Positions 16,835-25,714 are shown, numbered from the stretch's first letter. The stretch: 64,000 bases of DNA from CF-39 sp035651155 (GCA_035651155.1 DASRGG010000017.1:1-64000), one strand, 5' to 3'. Translations and numbers: made by a program. Notes: a model not told the origin generated them from the letters alone.

Positions 16835-18073
16835 ATGTCCGACCTCGTCCGCGCGTACGCGCCGCGCGGCACCCGCCTGCTCCTCCTCTCGATGTTCGCG
16901 AGCACGCTGCCCGCGGGGTACCTCCTCGTCGTGCTGCCGCTGTACCTCGCGCGCGCCGGGATCGAGCCCGCGGTCATCGGCGGCCTCTACACCGCGTCGG
17001 GCGCGATGACCGCCATCTTGGTCGCGTTCTCGGGCATGCTGGCCGACCGTTTCGGGCGCCGTCGCTTCCTCGTCGCCGGCACCGTGCTGCCCCTCGCCAG
17101 CTACCTGATCTTCGCGATCACCACCGACATCCCCTGGCTCGTGGTCGCGAGCGCCCTCGGCGGCGTCGGGCTCGCGAATGGCGCCGCGGGCGCGCTCACC
17201 GTCGCCTCCTTCGACGCGCTCCTCGCCGATCACACGACGGACGCGAGCCGCACGCGCGTGTTCGCGGTGAGCCAGGCGCTCTGGAGCCTCGCGCTCGCGC
17301 TCGGATCGCTCTGCGCTGGCGCGCCCGAGCTCATCGCCCGAGTCTTCCCCGATCTCGGCGCGCTCGCCGCGTACCGGCCGCCATACCTGGTCATGGTCGC
17401 GCTCGCCATCATCGCGACCCTCGTCCTCATCCCGGTCCAGGACGACCCCGAGGTGCACCGCGCGCGCGTCGCGGCGGGCTGGCTCCCGAAGCGCTCGCGC
17501 GACGCGATCCTCGTGTACTCGGTCGCCATCGGCTTCCTCGGCTTCGGCCTCGGTGTCGCGATACAGCTCCTTCCCCTCTGGTACGGGCTGCGCTTCGGCG
17601 TGAGCGAGGCCGATCTCGGGCCCTGGTACGCGGCGGGGCAGCTCGCGTCGCTCGCAACGGTCGTCGCGGTCCCCTACTGCGAGCGCACGCTCGGCGGGCC
17701 ACGGACGATCCTCGCCGCGCTCACCGGATCCGCCGTCTGCCTCGCGCTCATCGTCGTCGCGCCGATCTTCGCGCTCGCCGCGACGCTGCACCTCGTGCGC
17801 AGCTTCCTCACGAACATGTCCTGGCCCTTCCACCAGTCACTCCTCATGGCCGCGACCGTCCCCGAGGAGCGCGGCACGGCCGTCGGCACCGGCTTCGCGG
17901 TGTGGGGCGCGACGAACGCGCTCGGACCCCTCGCCGCGGGGGCGCTCATCGGCGCCGGCGTGCTCGCCCTGCCCCTGCTCGTCGGGTCGGTGATGTACGT
18001 CTGCGGCGGCCTGGTGTTCGGCATCGGATTCCAGCGCCTGCTCGCGCGCCGCGCCGCCGCGGCGGTGGGATGA
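16835..18073 (+). CDS. Major facilitator superfamily transporter
   Basis: The protein has 412 aa with 12 predicted membrane helices in two six-helix halves. The loop 2-3 motif ADRFGRRRFLVAG matches the MFS GxxxDRxGRR signature. Substrate cannot be read from sequence. The 202 bp upstream to rny is a divergent intergenic region with no strong promoter recognised. The pterin dehydratase gene follows after 7 nt. Confidence 0.88.
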   Translation: MSDLVRAYAPRGTRLLLLSMFASTLPAGYLLVVLPLYLARAGIEPAVIGGLYTASGAMTAILVAFSGMLADRFGRRRFLVAGTVLPLASYLIFAITTDIPWLVVASALGGVGLANGAAGALTVASFDALLADHTTDASRTRVFAVSQALWSLALALGSLCAGAPELIARVFPDLGALAAYRPPYLVMVALAIIATLVLIPVQDDPEVHRARVAAGWLPKRSRDAILVYSVAIGFLGFGLGVAIQLLPLWYGLRFGVSEADLGPWYAAGQLASLATVVAVPYCERTLGGPRTILAALTGSAVCLALIVVAPIFALAATLHLVRSFLTNMSWPFHQSLLMAATVPEERGTAVGTGFAVWGATNALGPLAAGALIGAGVLALPLLVGSVMYVCGGLVFGIGFQRLLARRAAAAVG

Positions 18074-18080
18074 TCGGTGC

Positions 18081-18383
18081 ATGGAGATCCCGAAGCTCGA
18101 GAGTCAGCTCGACGAGAGCGCGCTGCCGCCCCTCCTCGACGCGGGATGGAAGCGTGAGGGCGAGAGCATCACGAAGAGCTTCCGCTGCAAGGGGTGGAAG
18201 GACGCGATCGCCTTCGTGAACCGGATCGCGACCGCCGCGGACGAGCTGAATCACCATCCGGACATCCACATCGAGCGCTACCGCAACGTGCACGTCATCA
18301 CGTCGACGCACGCGACCGGAAAGCTCAGCGACGCCGACGTCGCGCTCGCGCGCCGTGTCGACGAGCTCTTCGGGGTGGCCTAG
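18081..18383 (+). CDS. Pterin-4a-carbinolamine dehydratase
   Basis: The protein has 100 aa. The signature ELNHHPDIHIERYRNVHV and the C-terminal THATGKLSDADVALARRVDEL match the PCD/DCoH family, including the active-site His pair. It dehydrates 4a-hydroxytetrahydropterin. No aromatic amino-acid hydroxylase is nearby, so the role may be moonlighting or in molybdopterin-type metabolism. It overlaps the convergent recX end by 4 nt. Confidence 0.92.
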   Translation: MEIPKLESQLDESALPPLLDAGWKREGESITKSFRCKGWKDAIAFVNRIATAADELNHHPDIHIERYRNVHVITSTHATGKLSDADVALARRVDELFGVA

Positions 18384-18874
18384 CCTTCCTCGTCCTCCAC
18401 GGAGGCGCGCATCACCTCTTCGATCGTCCCGTAGTCGAAGCCGCGCGCGGCGAGGTACGCGTGGATCTTCCGTTTGCGCTCCTGCGGCGGCAGCGTCGCC
18501 CAGCGCGTGAGCGGACGCGAGAGCGCGCGCTTGGCGAGCTCGACGTCGGCGTCGGGCGCGCGCTCGCCGAGCACGAGCTCGATCACGTCGCGCGACACGC
18601 CCTTCTGGCTGAGCTCGCTGCGGAGGGCGCGGTCGCCGCGCGGCCTGAAGCGCTCGCGCTGCTCCAGCCACCAGCGCGCGAAGGCCTCGTCGTCGACGTA
18701 GCGCTGCGCGCGCAGGCGGTCGATCGCCTGCGCGATGACCTCATCGTCGAAGCGCTTGGACCGCAGGTGGCGATGGATCTCGGCGACGGTGTGCGGGCGC
18801 CCGGCGAGATAGCGGACGGCCGCGTCGTAGGGGTCGCCAGCCGCTCCCTCGGTGCGCTTAGTCCTCGTCGCCAT
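18380..18874 (-). CDS. recX: Regulatory protein RecX
   Basis: The protein has 164 aa from ATG 18874, chosen because it overlaps the recA 3' end by 17 nt and begins just before conserved sequence. RecX tandem three-helix repeats are visible (YLAGRPHTVAEIHRHL, YVDDEAFARWWLEQR, LSQKGVSRDVIE). RecX limits RecA filament growth. Overlap with recA indicates co-expression. Confidence 0.92.
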   Translation of the reverse strand: MATRTKRTEGAAGDPYDAAVRYLAGRPHTVAEIHRHLRSKRFDDEVIAQAIDRLRAQRYVDDEAFARWWLEQRERFRPRGDRALRSELSQKGVSRDVIELVLGERAPDADVELAKRALSRPLTRWATLPPQERKRKIHAYLAARGFDYGTIEEVMRASVEDEEG

Positions 18875-19883
18875 CCGGGCTCGCAGGAAGCGCCGCGGCG
18901 CCGGACCGTTCACGCACCTTCTGCTCGATCTCCGCGGCCACGTCGGCGTGATCGCGGAGGAACTGCTTCGCGGCCTCGCGGCCCTGGCCGATGCGCGTCT
19001 TGCCGTAGTTGATCCAGGCACCGGACTTCTCGAGCACGCCCGTGGTGACGCCCATGTCGAGGAGGCCGCCTTCGCGCGAGATGCCCTCGGACGCGAGGAT
19101 CTCGAGCTCGGCGATCTTGAACGGCGGCGACACCTTGTTCTTGACGACCTTCACCTTCACGCGGCGGCCGATGATGTCGGTCCCGTTCTTGATCGGCTCG
19201 ATGGGACGGATGTCGAGGCGGATCGACGCGTAGAACTTGAGCGCCTTGCCGCCGGAGGTGACCTCGGGGTTGCCGAAGACCACGCCCACCTTCTCGCGCA
19301 GCTGGTTGATGAAGATCACGGTCGTCTTCGTCTTCGAGATGCTGCCGGTGAGCTTGCGCAGGGCCTGGCTCATGAGCCGGGCCTGGAGGCCCATGTGGGC
19401 GTCGCCCATCTCGCCCTCGATCTCGGCCCGTGGGACGAGCGCGGCGACGGAGTCGACGACGACGAGGTCGACTGCGCCGGACCGCACCAGCGTGTCGGTG
19501 ATCTCGAGCGCCTGCTCGCCGTTGTCGGGCTGCGAGATGAGGAGCTCGTCCACGTTCACGCCACAGATGCGTGCCCACTGGGAGTCGAGCGCGTGCTCCG
19601 CGTCGATGAACGCCGCGGTGCCACCGGACTTCTGCACCGCGGCGACGGCGTGCAGCGTGAGGGTCGTCTTGCCCGAGGCTTCTGGGCCGTAGATCTCGAC
19701 GACGCGGCCGCGCGGATACCCGCCGATGCCGAGCGCGAGGTCCAGGGCGATCGAGCCGCTCGGGATCGCGTCGACCGTCTCGCCGCCCGAAGCGCCGAGC
19801 TTCATGATCGAGCCCTTCCCGAACTGCTTCTCGATCTGCAGGATCGCCTGATCGATCGCCTTGGTCTTGTCCGTCACAGCCAT
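18858..19883 (-). CDS. recA: Recombinase RecA
   Basis: The protein has 341 aa, close to the normal length. Walker A is GPEASGKTTL (about 66-75), Walker B LVVVDSVAAL, L1 around EGEMGDAHMGLQARLMSQ, and the L2 region includes FGNPEVTSGGKALKF. It forms ATP-dependent filaments on ssDNA and is the coprotease for LexA. No GAAC-N4-GTTC box is present in the ~90 bp upstream, although such boxes exist at 39.1 kb in this window. A strong hairpin (19915-19953) separates recA from the upstream small gene. Confidence 0.98.
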   Translation of the reverse strand: MAVTDKTKAIDQAILQIEKQFGKGSIMKLGASGGETVDAIPSGSIALDLALGIGGYPRGRVVEIYGPEASGKTTLTLHAVAAVQKSGGTAAFIDAEHALDSQWARICGVNVDELLISQPDNGEQALEITDTLVRSGAVDLVVVDSVAALVPRAEIEGEMGDAHMGLQARLMSQALRKLTGSISKTKTTVIFINQLREKVGVVFGNPEVTSGGKALKFYASIRLDIRPIEPIKNGTDIIGRRVKVKVVKNKVSPPFKIAELEILASEGISREGGLLDMGVTTGVLEKSGAWINYGKTRIGQGREAAKQFLRDHADVAAEIEQKVRERSGAAALPASPDGDED

Positions 19884-19914
19884 TCCGTCCTCACAGCACT
19901 CATCCGAACAACAA

Positions 19915-19953
19915 ACGGCGCCGGCTTGCTACACACACACACACCGGCGCCGT
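19915..19953 (-). terminator. Rho-independent terminator-like hairpin upstream of recA
   Basis: A perfect 10-bp inverted repeat (ACGGCGCCGG/CCGGCGCCGT) has a 19-nt loop made largely of an (AC)7/(GT)7 run (19931-19944). Read on the minus strand it is followed by TTTGTTGTT. It follows the 52-aa gene and lies 32 nt before recA, so it either ends the small transcript or acts as a leader structure for recA. Confidence 0.65.
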
Positions 19954-19975
19954 CTGCGGTTGTCGGGCGCGGAGC

Positions 19976-20134
19976 TCACCAGTCCACTTTTTCCTTCCGC
20001 TTGGGCTTGACGAGCTCGAAGGTCATCGGCTGCACCGGTGCGGCCACGCCCTTCTTCTTGAGCTCGCGCTCCATCTGTTCCTTGGACTTCTTCTTGTTCT
20101 TCTTGTCCTTGGAGTCACCGCGACCGGTCGGCAT
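19976..20134 (-). CDS. 52-aa lysine-rich small protein
   Basis: The reading frame is MPTGRGDSKDKKNKKKSKEQ followed by MEREL, a KKKG run, and an end in KRKEKVDW, then TGA. A strong GGGAGG ribosome site lies 5-6 nt before the ATG and codon use is normal. About a third of the residues are Lys or Arg, with no membrane segment, so it may bind nucleic acid or the ribosome. It sits upstream of recA on the same strand, separated by the hairpin. The family is not recognised. Confidence 0.65.
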   Translation of the reverse strand: MPTGRGDSKDKKNKKKSKEQMERELKKKGVAAPVQPMTFELVKPKRKEKVDW

Positions 20135-20215
20135 CTATCCCTCCCGTCCGGCGGAAGCAACCGGACCCATCGAGCATAGCGGCCTCCGAAGCCGCGCGGA
20201 GCCTATCCTCACGCC

Positions 20216-20803
20216 GTGCCAGCCACACGCCGCGCCTCCGCGCGCGTCACCACGCGCACCGGGGACGCCGGCGAGACGAGCCTCTTCGGCAAGGATCGGG
20301 TGCGGAAGACCGACCCGCGCATCGAGGCGCTCGGCGATCTCGACGAGGCCCAGTCGGTCATCGGCGTGGCCCGCGCCCTGGCGCCCCGGTCCACCCTCGG
20401 CCGTGAGCTCCTCGAGCTGCAGCGCGGGCTCTACCTCGCGATGGCCACGGTCGCGACACCCATGGACGACCTCGCGCGGCTGGGCCGGCGTCTCGACGCC
20501 GCGGCGATCGAGCGGCTCGACCGCGTCATCGAGGCCGTGCGGCGCACCGCGCGTCTCGAGGGCCAGTTCGTCGTCCCCGGCGACGATCCCGTATCGGCGG
20601 CACTCGACCACGCGCGCACCGTGGCGCGACGCGCCGAGCGCCGCGTCGTCGAGTGCGTGGTCGCCGGCCTGGTGCCCGGCGACGTGCTCATCCCGTGGCT
20701 CAACCGTCTCTCCGACGTCCTGTTCGTCCTCGCCCGCAGCGTGGACAAGGGCGGCACGCGGGCGAAGAAGGCCACGACCGAGGGCACGCGCCGGTCGCGA
20801 TGA
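20216..20803 (+). CDS. PduO-type cob(I)alamin adenosyltransferase
   Basis: The protein has 195 aa and a GTG start. The ATP-binding N-terminus TRTGDAGETSLFGKDRVRK and DLDEAQSVIG, plus the later GLVPGDVLIPWLNRLSDVLFVLAR, are PduO/MMAB hallmarks (usual motif VYLNRLSDLLF). It makes adenosylcobalamin. No riboswitch or other B12 gene is seen beside it. An ATGA overlap leads into a decayed region downstream. Confidence 0.9.
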   Translation: MPATRRASARVTTRTGDAGETSLFGKDRVRKTDPRIEALGDLDEAQSVIGVARALAPRSTLGRELLELQRGLYLAMATVATPMDDLARLGRRLDAAAIERLDRVIEAVRRTARLEGQFVVPGDDPVSAALDHARTVARRAERRVVECVVAGLVPGDVLIPWLNRLSDVLFVLARSVDKGGTRAKKATTEGTRRSR

Positions 20804-20869
20804 CCCTTGCGGCGCGACGCGCGCTGCTCCTGGAGCGCGCCCGTCCCGGCCACGACTCGGTCTCCCGCT

Positions 20870-21023
20870 CGCCCCGGGCCAGAGCGAGCACGGCGTCGCC
20901 CCGCTCCGCGTCGCACCGGCGTTGCTCTAGAGGCTCGTCCGCGATGCCCGTGCGGATCGCGTCATCCCGCCGGACGCGACGCCCGTCTTCGAGGTCGAGC
21001 TGCTCGACCTCCGCCGCCGCTAG
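20870..21023 (+). pseudogene. Remnant of an FKBP-type peptidyl-prolyl isomerase C-terminus
   Basis: The frame RVAPALL-(TAG)-RLVRD then RVIPPDATPVFEVELLDL ends at TAG 21021-21023. VIPPDATPVFEVELLD is the highly conserved C-terminal strand of FKBP PPIases, and the TAG (20928-20930) sits where the conserved Tyr of the ALAYG motif belongs. The N-terminal half is not recognisable. It is most likely a truncated pseudogene behind the cobalamin adenosyltransferase. Confidence 0.45.
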
Positions 21024-21027
21024 CCCG

Positions 21028-21348
21028 CTAGCGAAGCCAGGGCGGCGCCTCCCAGCGGTCCGGGAGCACGGTGACCTTCACCGGCATCTCCGCGGCCTGC
21101 TCCGATACCGACTGGATCTGGTTGATGAGCATCGGCCCGTACGGGCAGAACGGCGTGGTCAGCACCATGCGAACCTCCGCCTCCTCCGGCGTGAACGTCA
21201 CCTCCCGGATGAGGTCGAGGTCGATGACCGACAGTCCGATCTCCGGATCGAGGACGGCCTGGAGCGCGTTCAGGATCGCTTCCTGCTTCTCGGCCTCCGC
21301 CACGATCGGCGTCTTCCCGGCTTTGGTGTCCTTCGTCTCTTCGGCCAT
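21028..21348 (-). CDS. MIP18/DUF59 (SufT-like) iron-sulfur assembly protein
   Basis: The protein has 106 aa. After a charged 20-residue N-terminus comes the DUF59 core: LDPEIGLSVIDLDLIREV and TTPFCPYGPMLINQI, with the single Cys at the family position. Such proteins (SufT, PaaD-like) help mature Fe-S proteins, and IspG in this window is one possible client. No suf genes are adjacent. Confidence 0.88.
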   Translation of the reverse strand: MAEETKDTKAGKTPIVAEAEKQEAILNALQAVLDPEIGLSVIDLDLIREVTFTPEEAEVRMVLTTPFCPYGPMLINQIQSVSEQAAEMPVKVTVLPDRWEAPPWLR

Positions 21349-21366
21349 TCGAAGTCCCTTCCTGCC

Positions 21367-21588
21367 CTATCTGCGGGCGAGCCACGCGACGAGGTTGAGC
21401 GCGAGAGTGAGGACGATGCTCAGGACGATCGAGGTCGCGAGCGGCGCGTAGACGGTCCAATGGTCGCCCTGCACGGTGAAGTCACCGGGAAGGCGCCCGA
21501 GCGGCGGGACGCGGTCCGCGAACGTGAGCACGATCCCGATCGCGAGAATGACCACGCCGACGACGATGAGCGTACGTCCGATGTCCAT
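21367..21588 (-). CDS. DUF2905 small membrane protein
   Basis: The protein has 73 aa with two membrane helices flanking the DUF2905 signature PPLGRLPGDFTVQGDHW. In many bacteria a DUF2905 gene lies next to ruvB, and here ruvB is the next upstream gene, 112 nt away. Function is unknown. Confidence 0.85.
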   Translation of the reverse strand: MDIGRTLIVVGVVILAIGIVLTFADRVPPLGRLPGDFTVQGDHWTVYAPLATSIVLSIVLTLALNLVAWLARR

Positions 21589-21700
21589 CGCATCAATTGT
21601 CCCACTCGCTCGTGCCGCCGGCGCGCCATGCGGGGTCGTCCTGGACTCCCACGGCGGTGACCGAGCGACCGAGCGCTGGCGCCACCTTCAGTGGCGGTGT

Positions 21701-22804
21701 TCACGCCTCCGGTCCCTGCGCGTCCTCCCACAGGCTCGCGGCCGATCTCCCCGCGGGCGGCGTGCGGCCGAGATGGGCGTACGCGCGCTCCGTCGCGACG
21801 CGTCCCCGCGGCGTGCGCTTGAGGTACCCGGCGCGCATGAGGTACGGCTCGTACACCTCCTCGATGGTCTCGGCGTCGTCGGAGACCGCGGCCGCGAGCG
21901 TCTCCACACCCACCGGTCCACCGGAGAACTTGTCGACGATGGCGGTGAGGAGGCGGCGGTCTCCGTCGTCGAGACCCTGGTCGTCGACGTCGAGCGCGGC
22001 GAGCGCCTCGCGCGCGACCGCGACCGTGACGCGCCCGTCGTGCTTCACCTGCGCGTAGTCCCGCACGCGCTTCAAAAGCCGGTTCGCGATGCGCGGCGTG
22101 CCCCGCGAGCGGCGTGCGATCTCGTGCGCGGCCGCGGCCTCGACCTCGACCCTGAGGATGCGCGCCGAGCGGCGCACCACCTTCTCGAGCGACGCCGCGT
22201 CGAAGAGGTCCAGCAGATACGTCGCGCCGAAGCGATCGCGTAGGGGCGACGACAGCCGCCCGATGCGCGTCGTCGCGCCGACGAGGGTGAAGCGCGGCAG
22301 CGGAAGCCGCAGCGTGCGCGCGCCCGGGCCCTTGCCGATGACGATGTCGAGGTGGTACTCCTCCATCGCCGGGTAGAGCACCTCCTCGACGATGCGCGGC
22401 AGGCGGTGGATCTCGTCGATGAACAGCACCTCGCCCGGCTCGAGGTTCGTGAGGATGGCGGCGAGATCGCCCTGACGCTCGATGGCCGGGCCGCTCGTCA
22501 CGCGGATCGGTACGCCGAGCTCGTGCGCCATGACGTTCGCGAGGCTGGTCTTCCCCACACCGGGCGGCCCGTACAGCGCCACGTGCTCGAGCGCCTCGCC
22601 GCGCGCCTTCGCGGCGCCGATGAGGATGCGGAGGTTCGCCTTCACCTTCTCCTGGTTGATGTACTCGTCGTCGGAGAGGCGCTGCGGCCGGAGGCTCGCC
22701 TCGAGCGATCGCTCCGGCTCGGCGACCGTGGGCGCGAACCAGCGACCGTCGGTACCCGGGGCGGCAGGGGCGGAGCCCCCGCGCGAAGCAGGTTCTTTGC
22801 TCAC
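21701..22804 (-). CDS. ruvB: Holliday junction helicase motor RuvB
   Basis: The protein has 367 aa. Walker A is GPPGVGKTSL (about 76-85), Walker B FIDEIHRLPR, sensor 1 GATTRIGRLSSPLRDRFG, and the C-terminal winged helix includes EPYLMRAGYLKRTPRGR. It drives branch migration with RuvA, which is not in the window. The GTG start overlaps the proS stop by 4 nt, an unusual pairing of repair and tRNA-charging genes. Confidence 0.97.
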   Translation of the reverse strand: MSKEPASRGGSAPAAPGTDGRWFAPTVAEPERSLEASLRPQRLSDDEYINQEKVKANLRILIGAAKARGEALEHVALYGPPGVGKTSLANVMAHELGVPIRVTSGPAIERQGDLAAILTNLEPGEVLFIDEIHRLPRIVEEVLYPAMEEYHLDIVIGKGPGARTLRLPLPRFTLVGATTRIGRLSSPLRDRFGATYLLDLFDAASLEKVVRRSARILRVEVEAAAAHEIARRSRGTPRIANRLLKRVRDYAQVKHDGRVTVAVAREALAALDVDDQGLDDGDRRLLTAIVDKFSGGPVGVETLAAAVSDDAETIEEVYEPYLMRAGYLKRTPRGRVATERAYAHLGRTPPAGRSAASLWEDAQGPEA

Positions 22805-24507
22805 GGCGGCGAAACCGACGTGAGCTCGCGCATCTTCGCGACGATCGCGTCGTTCGGCACGAGGACCCCCTTCTCCTCGGTCCGGCCCTTCAGCTCGACC
22901 GCGTTCTCCTTGAGCGTGCGCTTCGACACGGTGAGCCGGAACGGGATGCCGATGAGGTCCGCGTCGGCGAACTTCACGCCGGCCGTCTCGTCACGGTCGT
23001 CGTACAGGACCTCGACGCCGGCGTCCTCGAGCTCCTGGACGAGCGTCTCCGCGGCGACGCGTACCGCGTCGTCCTTGCCGGCGAGGCTGATGACGTGCGC
23101 GTGGAACGGCGCGACCGCGAGGGGCCAGATGAGGCCCTTGTCGTCGTGGTTCGTCTCCATGATGGTCTGTACCGCGCGACCCACGCCGATGCCGTAGCTG
23201 CCGAACATGAGCGGCTTGCGCGTGCCGTCCTCGTCCAGATAGGTCGCGTTCATCTTCTCGGCGTAGTACGGGCCGAACTTGAAGATGTTCCCCACCTCGA
23301 CGCCGCGGCGGATGGCGAGCCCCGCGCCGCACTTCGGGCAGGCGTCGCCCTCGCGCACGTCGTGGACATCAGCGCGCTCGCCCTGGAAGTCGCGCCCCGG
23401 CACGACGTCGCGCAGGTGCGCGTCCTTCACGTTCGCGCCCGCGACGTACGCGCGGGGCTCGACGGATACGTCGACGATCGTGCGCGCGTTCAGGCCGACC
23501 GGGCCGATGAATCCCGCGACGGCCTTCGCCGCGGCGAAGTCGGCGTCGCCCGCGAACTTCACGTCGGGCGTCTTCAGCAGCTTGCGCAGCTTCGGCTCGT
23601 TGAGCTCGCGGTCTCCCGGCAGCACGACCGCCACGACGTTCCCGGCGGCGTCCTTCAGGAGCAGCGTCTTCAGGAGGTCGCGCGTCTCGAGGTGCAGGCT
23701 CGCGGTGAGCGCCTCGATCGTGGTCACGCCAGGCGTGGCGACCGCCGACGGCTTCGCGGCGCTCGGGGCCGCCGCGGCGGCGGCCGGCACCGCGCGCGCC
23801 GCCTTCTCCATGTTCGCCTTGTAGTCGCACTTCGGGCAGATGACGATGCGGTCCTCGCCCACGTCGGTCAGCACCTGGAACTCGTGCGCGACGTCGCCGC
23901 CCATGTTCCCGGTGTCGCTCTCGACGCTGATCGCCTCGAGGCCCATGCGCGCGAAGGACCTCGCGTACGCGCCGTGCTGCGCCCAGTACTGCTTGTCGAG
24001 CCCTTCCCAGTCCTTGTCGATCGAGTACGCGTCCTTCATCACGAACTCTCGCGTCCTAAGGAGCCCGGCGCGCGGGCGCTGCTCGTCACGGCCCTTCTCC
24101 TGGAAGTGATAGACCATCACCGGCAGCTGGCGGTACGAGACGATCTCGTTGCGCGCGTGATGCATCACGAGCTCTTCGTGCGTGTAGCCGATCATGTAGT
24201 CGTGCCCGCCGTGGTCCTTCGTCCGGAAGGTGACCGGCTCGAGCGTCTCCCAGCGGCCCGTCTCCTTCCAGTACTCCGCCGGCGTGATCACCGGGATGCG
24301 GATCTCCTGCGCGCCGATCCGGTCCTGCTCCTCGCGGATGATCTGCTCGACCTTCCGAGCGACGCGCAAGCCGAGCGGCAGCCAGGTGTACAGGCCGGCG
24401 GCGAGCGGCCGCGCGATCGCGGCGCGCAGCATGAGCTGCGTGCCCGGCGTCTGGGCGTCGGCCGGCGCCTCGCGGAGGGTGCGACCGAAGAGCTTCGACT
24501 GTCTCAT
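22801..24507 (-). CDS. proS: Prolyl-tRNA synthetase (bacterial type)
   Basis: The enzyme has 568 aa from ATG 24507, giving MRQSKLFGRTLREAPADA. Class II motifs are present, and a ~170-residue insertion between motifs 2 and 3 (about residues 215-390) is the YbaK-like editing domain. This insertion and the 568-aa length mark the bacterial rather than the archaeal-type enzyme. The C-terminal anticodon-binding domain contains VLYDDRDETAGVKFADADLIG. Confidence 0.96.
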   Translation of the reverse strand: MRQSKLFGRTLREAPADAQTPGTQLMLRAAIARPLAAGLYTWLPLGLRVARKVEQIIREEQDRIGAQEIRIPVITPAEYWKETGRWETLEPVTFRTKDHGGHDYMIGYTHEELVMHHARNEIVSYRQLPVMVYHFQEKGRDEQRPRAGLLRTREFVMKDAYSIDKDWEGLDKQYWAQHGAYARSFARMGLEAISVESDTGNMGGDVAHEFQVLTDVGEDRIVICPKCDYKANMEKAARAVPAAAAAAPSAAKPSAVATPGVTTIEALTASLHLETRDLLKTLLLKDAAGNVVAVVLPGDRELNEPKLRKLLKTPDVKFAGDADFAAAKAVAGFIGPVGLNARTIVDVSVEPRAYVAGANVKDAHLRDVVPGRDFQGERADVHDVREGDACPKCGAGLAIRRGVEVGNIFKFGPYYAEKMNATYLDEDGTRKPLMFGSYGIGVGRAVQTIMETNHDDKGLIWPLAVAPFHAHVISLAGKDDAVRVAAETLVQELEDAGVEVLYDDRDETAGVKFADADLIGIPFRLTVSKRTLKENAVELKGRTEEKGVLVPNDAIVAKMRELTSVSPP

Positions 24508-24650
24508 GTGAACTCCGAGGGCGAGATTTCGCACGCGCTGCGGGACGCCGACGCCGTGACGACGCCGGCTAGCGCGGGATTCGGGACGCGGACCCTCGGT
24601 CGGCGTGCATCGAGGTGAGTCTAGGGGCCGGCTGCGGTAGCGTCACGTGC

Positions 24651-25511
24651 GTGGCACGCGTCGACGTGTACGTCGAGCGGGGGTCGAAGCGCGATTTCGC
24701 CGTGGCGCTCGCGTGGCCCGGCTGGGCGCGGAGCGGGCGCGACGAGGCGACCGCGCTCGAGGCCCTCCTCGCGAGCGCTCCGCGCTACGCGAAGGTCGTG
24801 TCGCGCGCGCGTCTCGGCTTCACCCCGCCGCGGACGCTCTCGGATCTGCGCGTCGTGGAGCGCCTCCAGGGGAACGCGACGACGGACTTCGGCGCGCCGG
24901 GCGCCGAGCCGGAGGCCGACCGCGCGCCGGTCGACACGGCCGAGCTCCGGCGCCTCGCGACGCTCATCGAGGTCGCCTGGCGCGCGCTCGACGACACGGC
25001 GAAGGCGGCGCGCGGGAAGGCGCTCGCGAGGGGCCCACGCGGCGGCGGCCGCTCCCTTGAGGCGATCCTCCGGCACGTCCGCGAGGCCGAGGGCGGCTAC
25101 CTCTCGGCGCTCGGGTGGAAGCTCGCGACGGAGGCGAAGGGCGAGGAGGCGCTCGTGAAGGAGACGCGGCGCGCCGTCCTCGAAGGGCTCGCGGCCTCCG
25201 CGCGCGGGGAGATCCCGGCGAAGGGCCCGCGCGGCGGCGTGCGCTGGCAGCCGCGCCGCTTCGCGCGGCGCCTCGCGTGGCACGCCGTCGATCACGCCTG
25301 GGAGATCGAGGACCGACGGCGAGTCGGCTCGGCGGCTTCCGAGAAGCGCTCGACCGCCTCGACGACGCGAAGGTGGCGCGGTCGCGTCCGGTCGCCACTC
25401 GTCCCGGAAACGCCGCGCCGCTCCGATCGTACGGAAGACATGGATGCTGCGGAATCGAGCAGGCACGGCACGCAGCTTCTTTCTCTCCTCCTCAAAGAGC
25501 AGTTCGATTGA
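24651..25511 (+). CDS. DinB-like hypothetical protein
   Basis: The frame has 286 codons from GTG. The N-terminal ~80 residues (VYVERGSKRDFAVALAWPGW, APRYAKVV) resemble a common actinobacterial/Chloroflexota domain of unknown function. The middle carries helices with RHVREAEGGYL and RRFARRLAWHAVDHAWEIED, whose His residues could form a DinB-type metal triad. Codon bias and protein-like character fade after about residue 225, so the true C-terminus may have been altered by a frameshift near 25315. The product is possibly a thiol-dependent metalloenzyme. Confidence 0.55.
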   Translation: MARVDVYVERGSKRDFAVALAWPGWARSGRDEATALEALLASAPRYAKVVSRARLGFTPPRTLSDLRVVERLQGNATTDFGAPGAEPEADRAPVDTAELRRLATLIEVAWRALDDTAKAARGKALARGPRGGGRSLEAILRHVREAEGGYLSALGWKLATEAKGEEALVKETRRAVLEGLAASARGEIPAKGPRGGVRWQPRRFARRLAWHAVDHAWEIEDRRRVGSAASEKRSTASTTRRWRGRVRSPLVPETPRRSDRTEDMDAAESSRHGTQLLSLLLKEQFD

Positions 25512-25714
25512 GCCCGTGCACGTGGTGACTCCACTTCTCGGGCGCACGATCGCTCGCCAGGAGTTCAGCCCGCAACTCATGGACGCCGCGCCGCAGGAGT
25601 CGACCGACGTCGTCCCTGCATGTCGCAGACACGCCGTCGCACGCCTTGAGTCGCTCAGTGGGGGCAGGCTCGTGCGTGAGGACTTTGTAGAAGTGTTCCG
25701 CCACCGTGCGCCGA
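25512..25714. other. Gene-poor segment with no recognised product
   Basis: A minus-strand GTG frame (25492-25704, 70 codons, starting AEHFYKVLTHEP) is the only candidate. Its third-position G+C is lower than in neighbouring genes and no family is recognised. The segment probably contains decayed sequence between the DinB-like gene and the pentapeptide fragment. Confidence 0.3.

Noticed and set aside
15442..18219. 925-codon plus-strand ORF across rny and the MFS gene
   Set aside because: It is antisense to rny and out of frame with the MFS transporter, with composition dominated by Leu/Asp/Val/Arg shadow codons.
18875..19021. Longer recX start adding 49 residues
   Set aside because: The extension lies inside recA and is Ser/Arg-rich shadow sequence; ATG 18874 fits RecX length.
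25492..25704. 70-codon minus-strand ORF
   Set aside because: Weak codon bias, no family, no clear ribosome site; kept only as part of a gene-poor segment.
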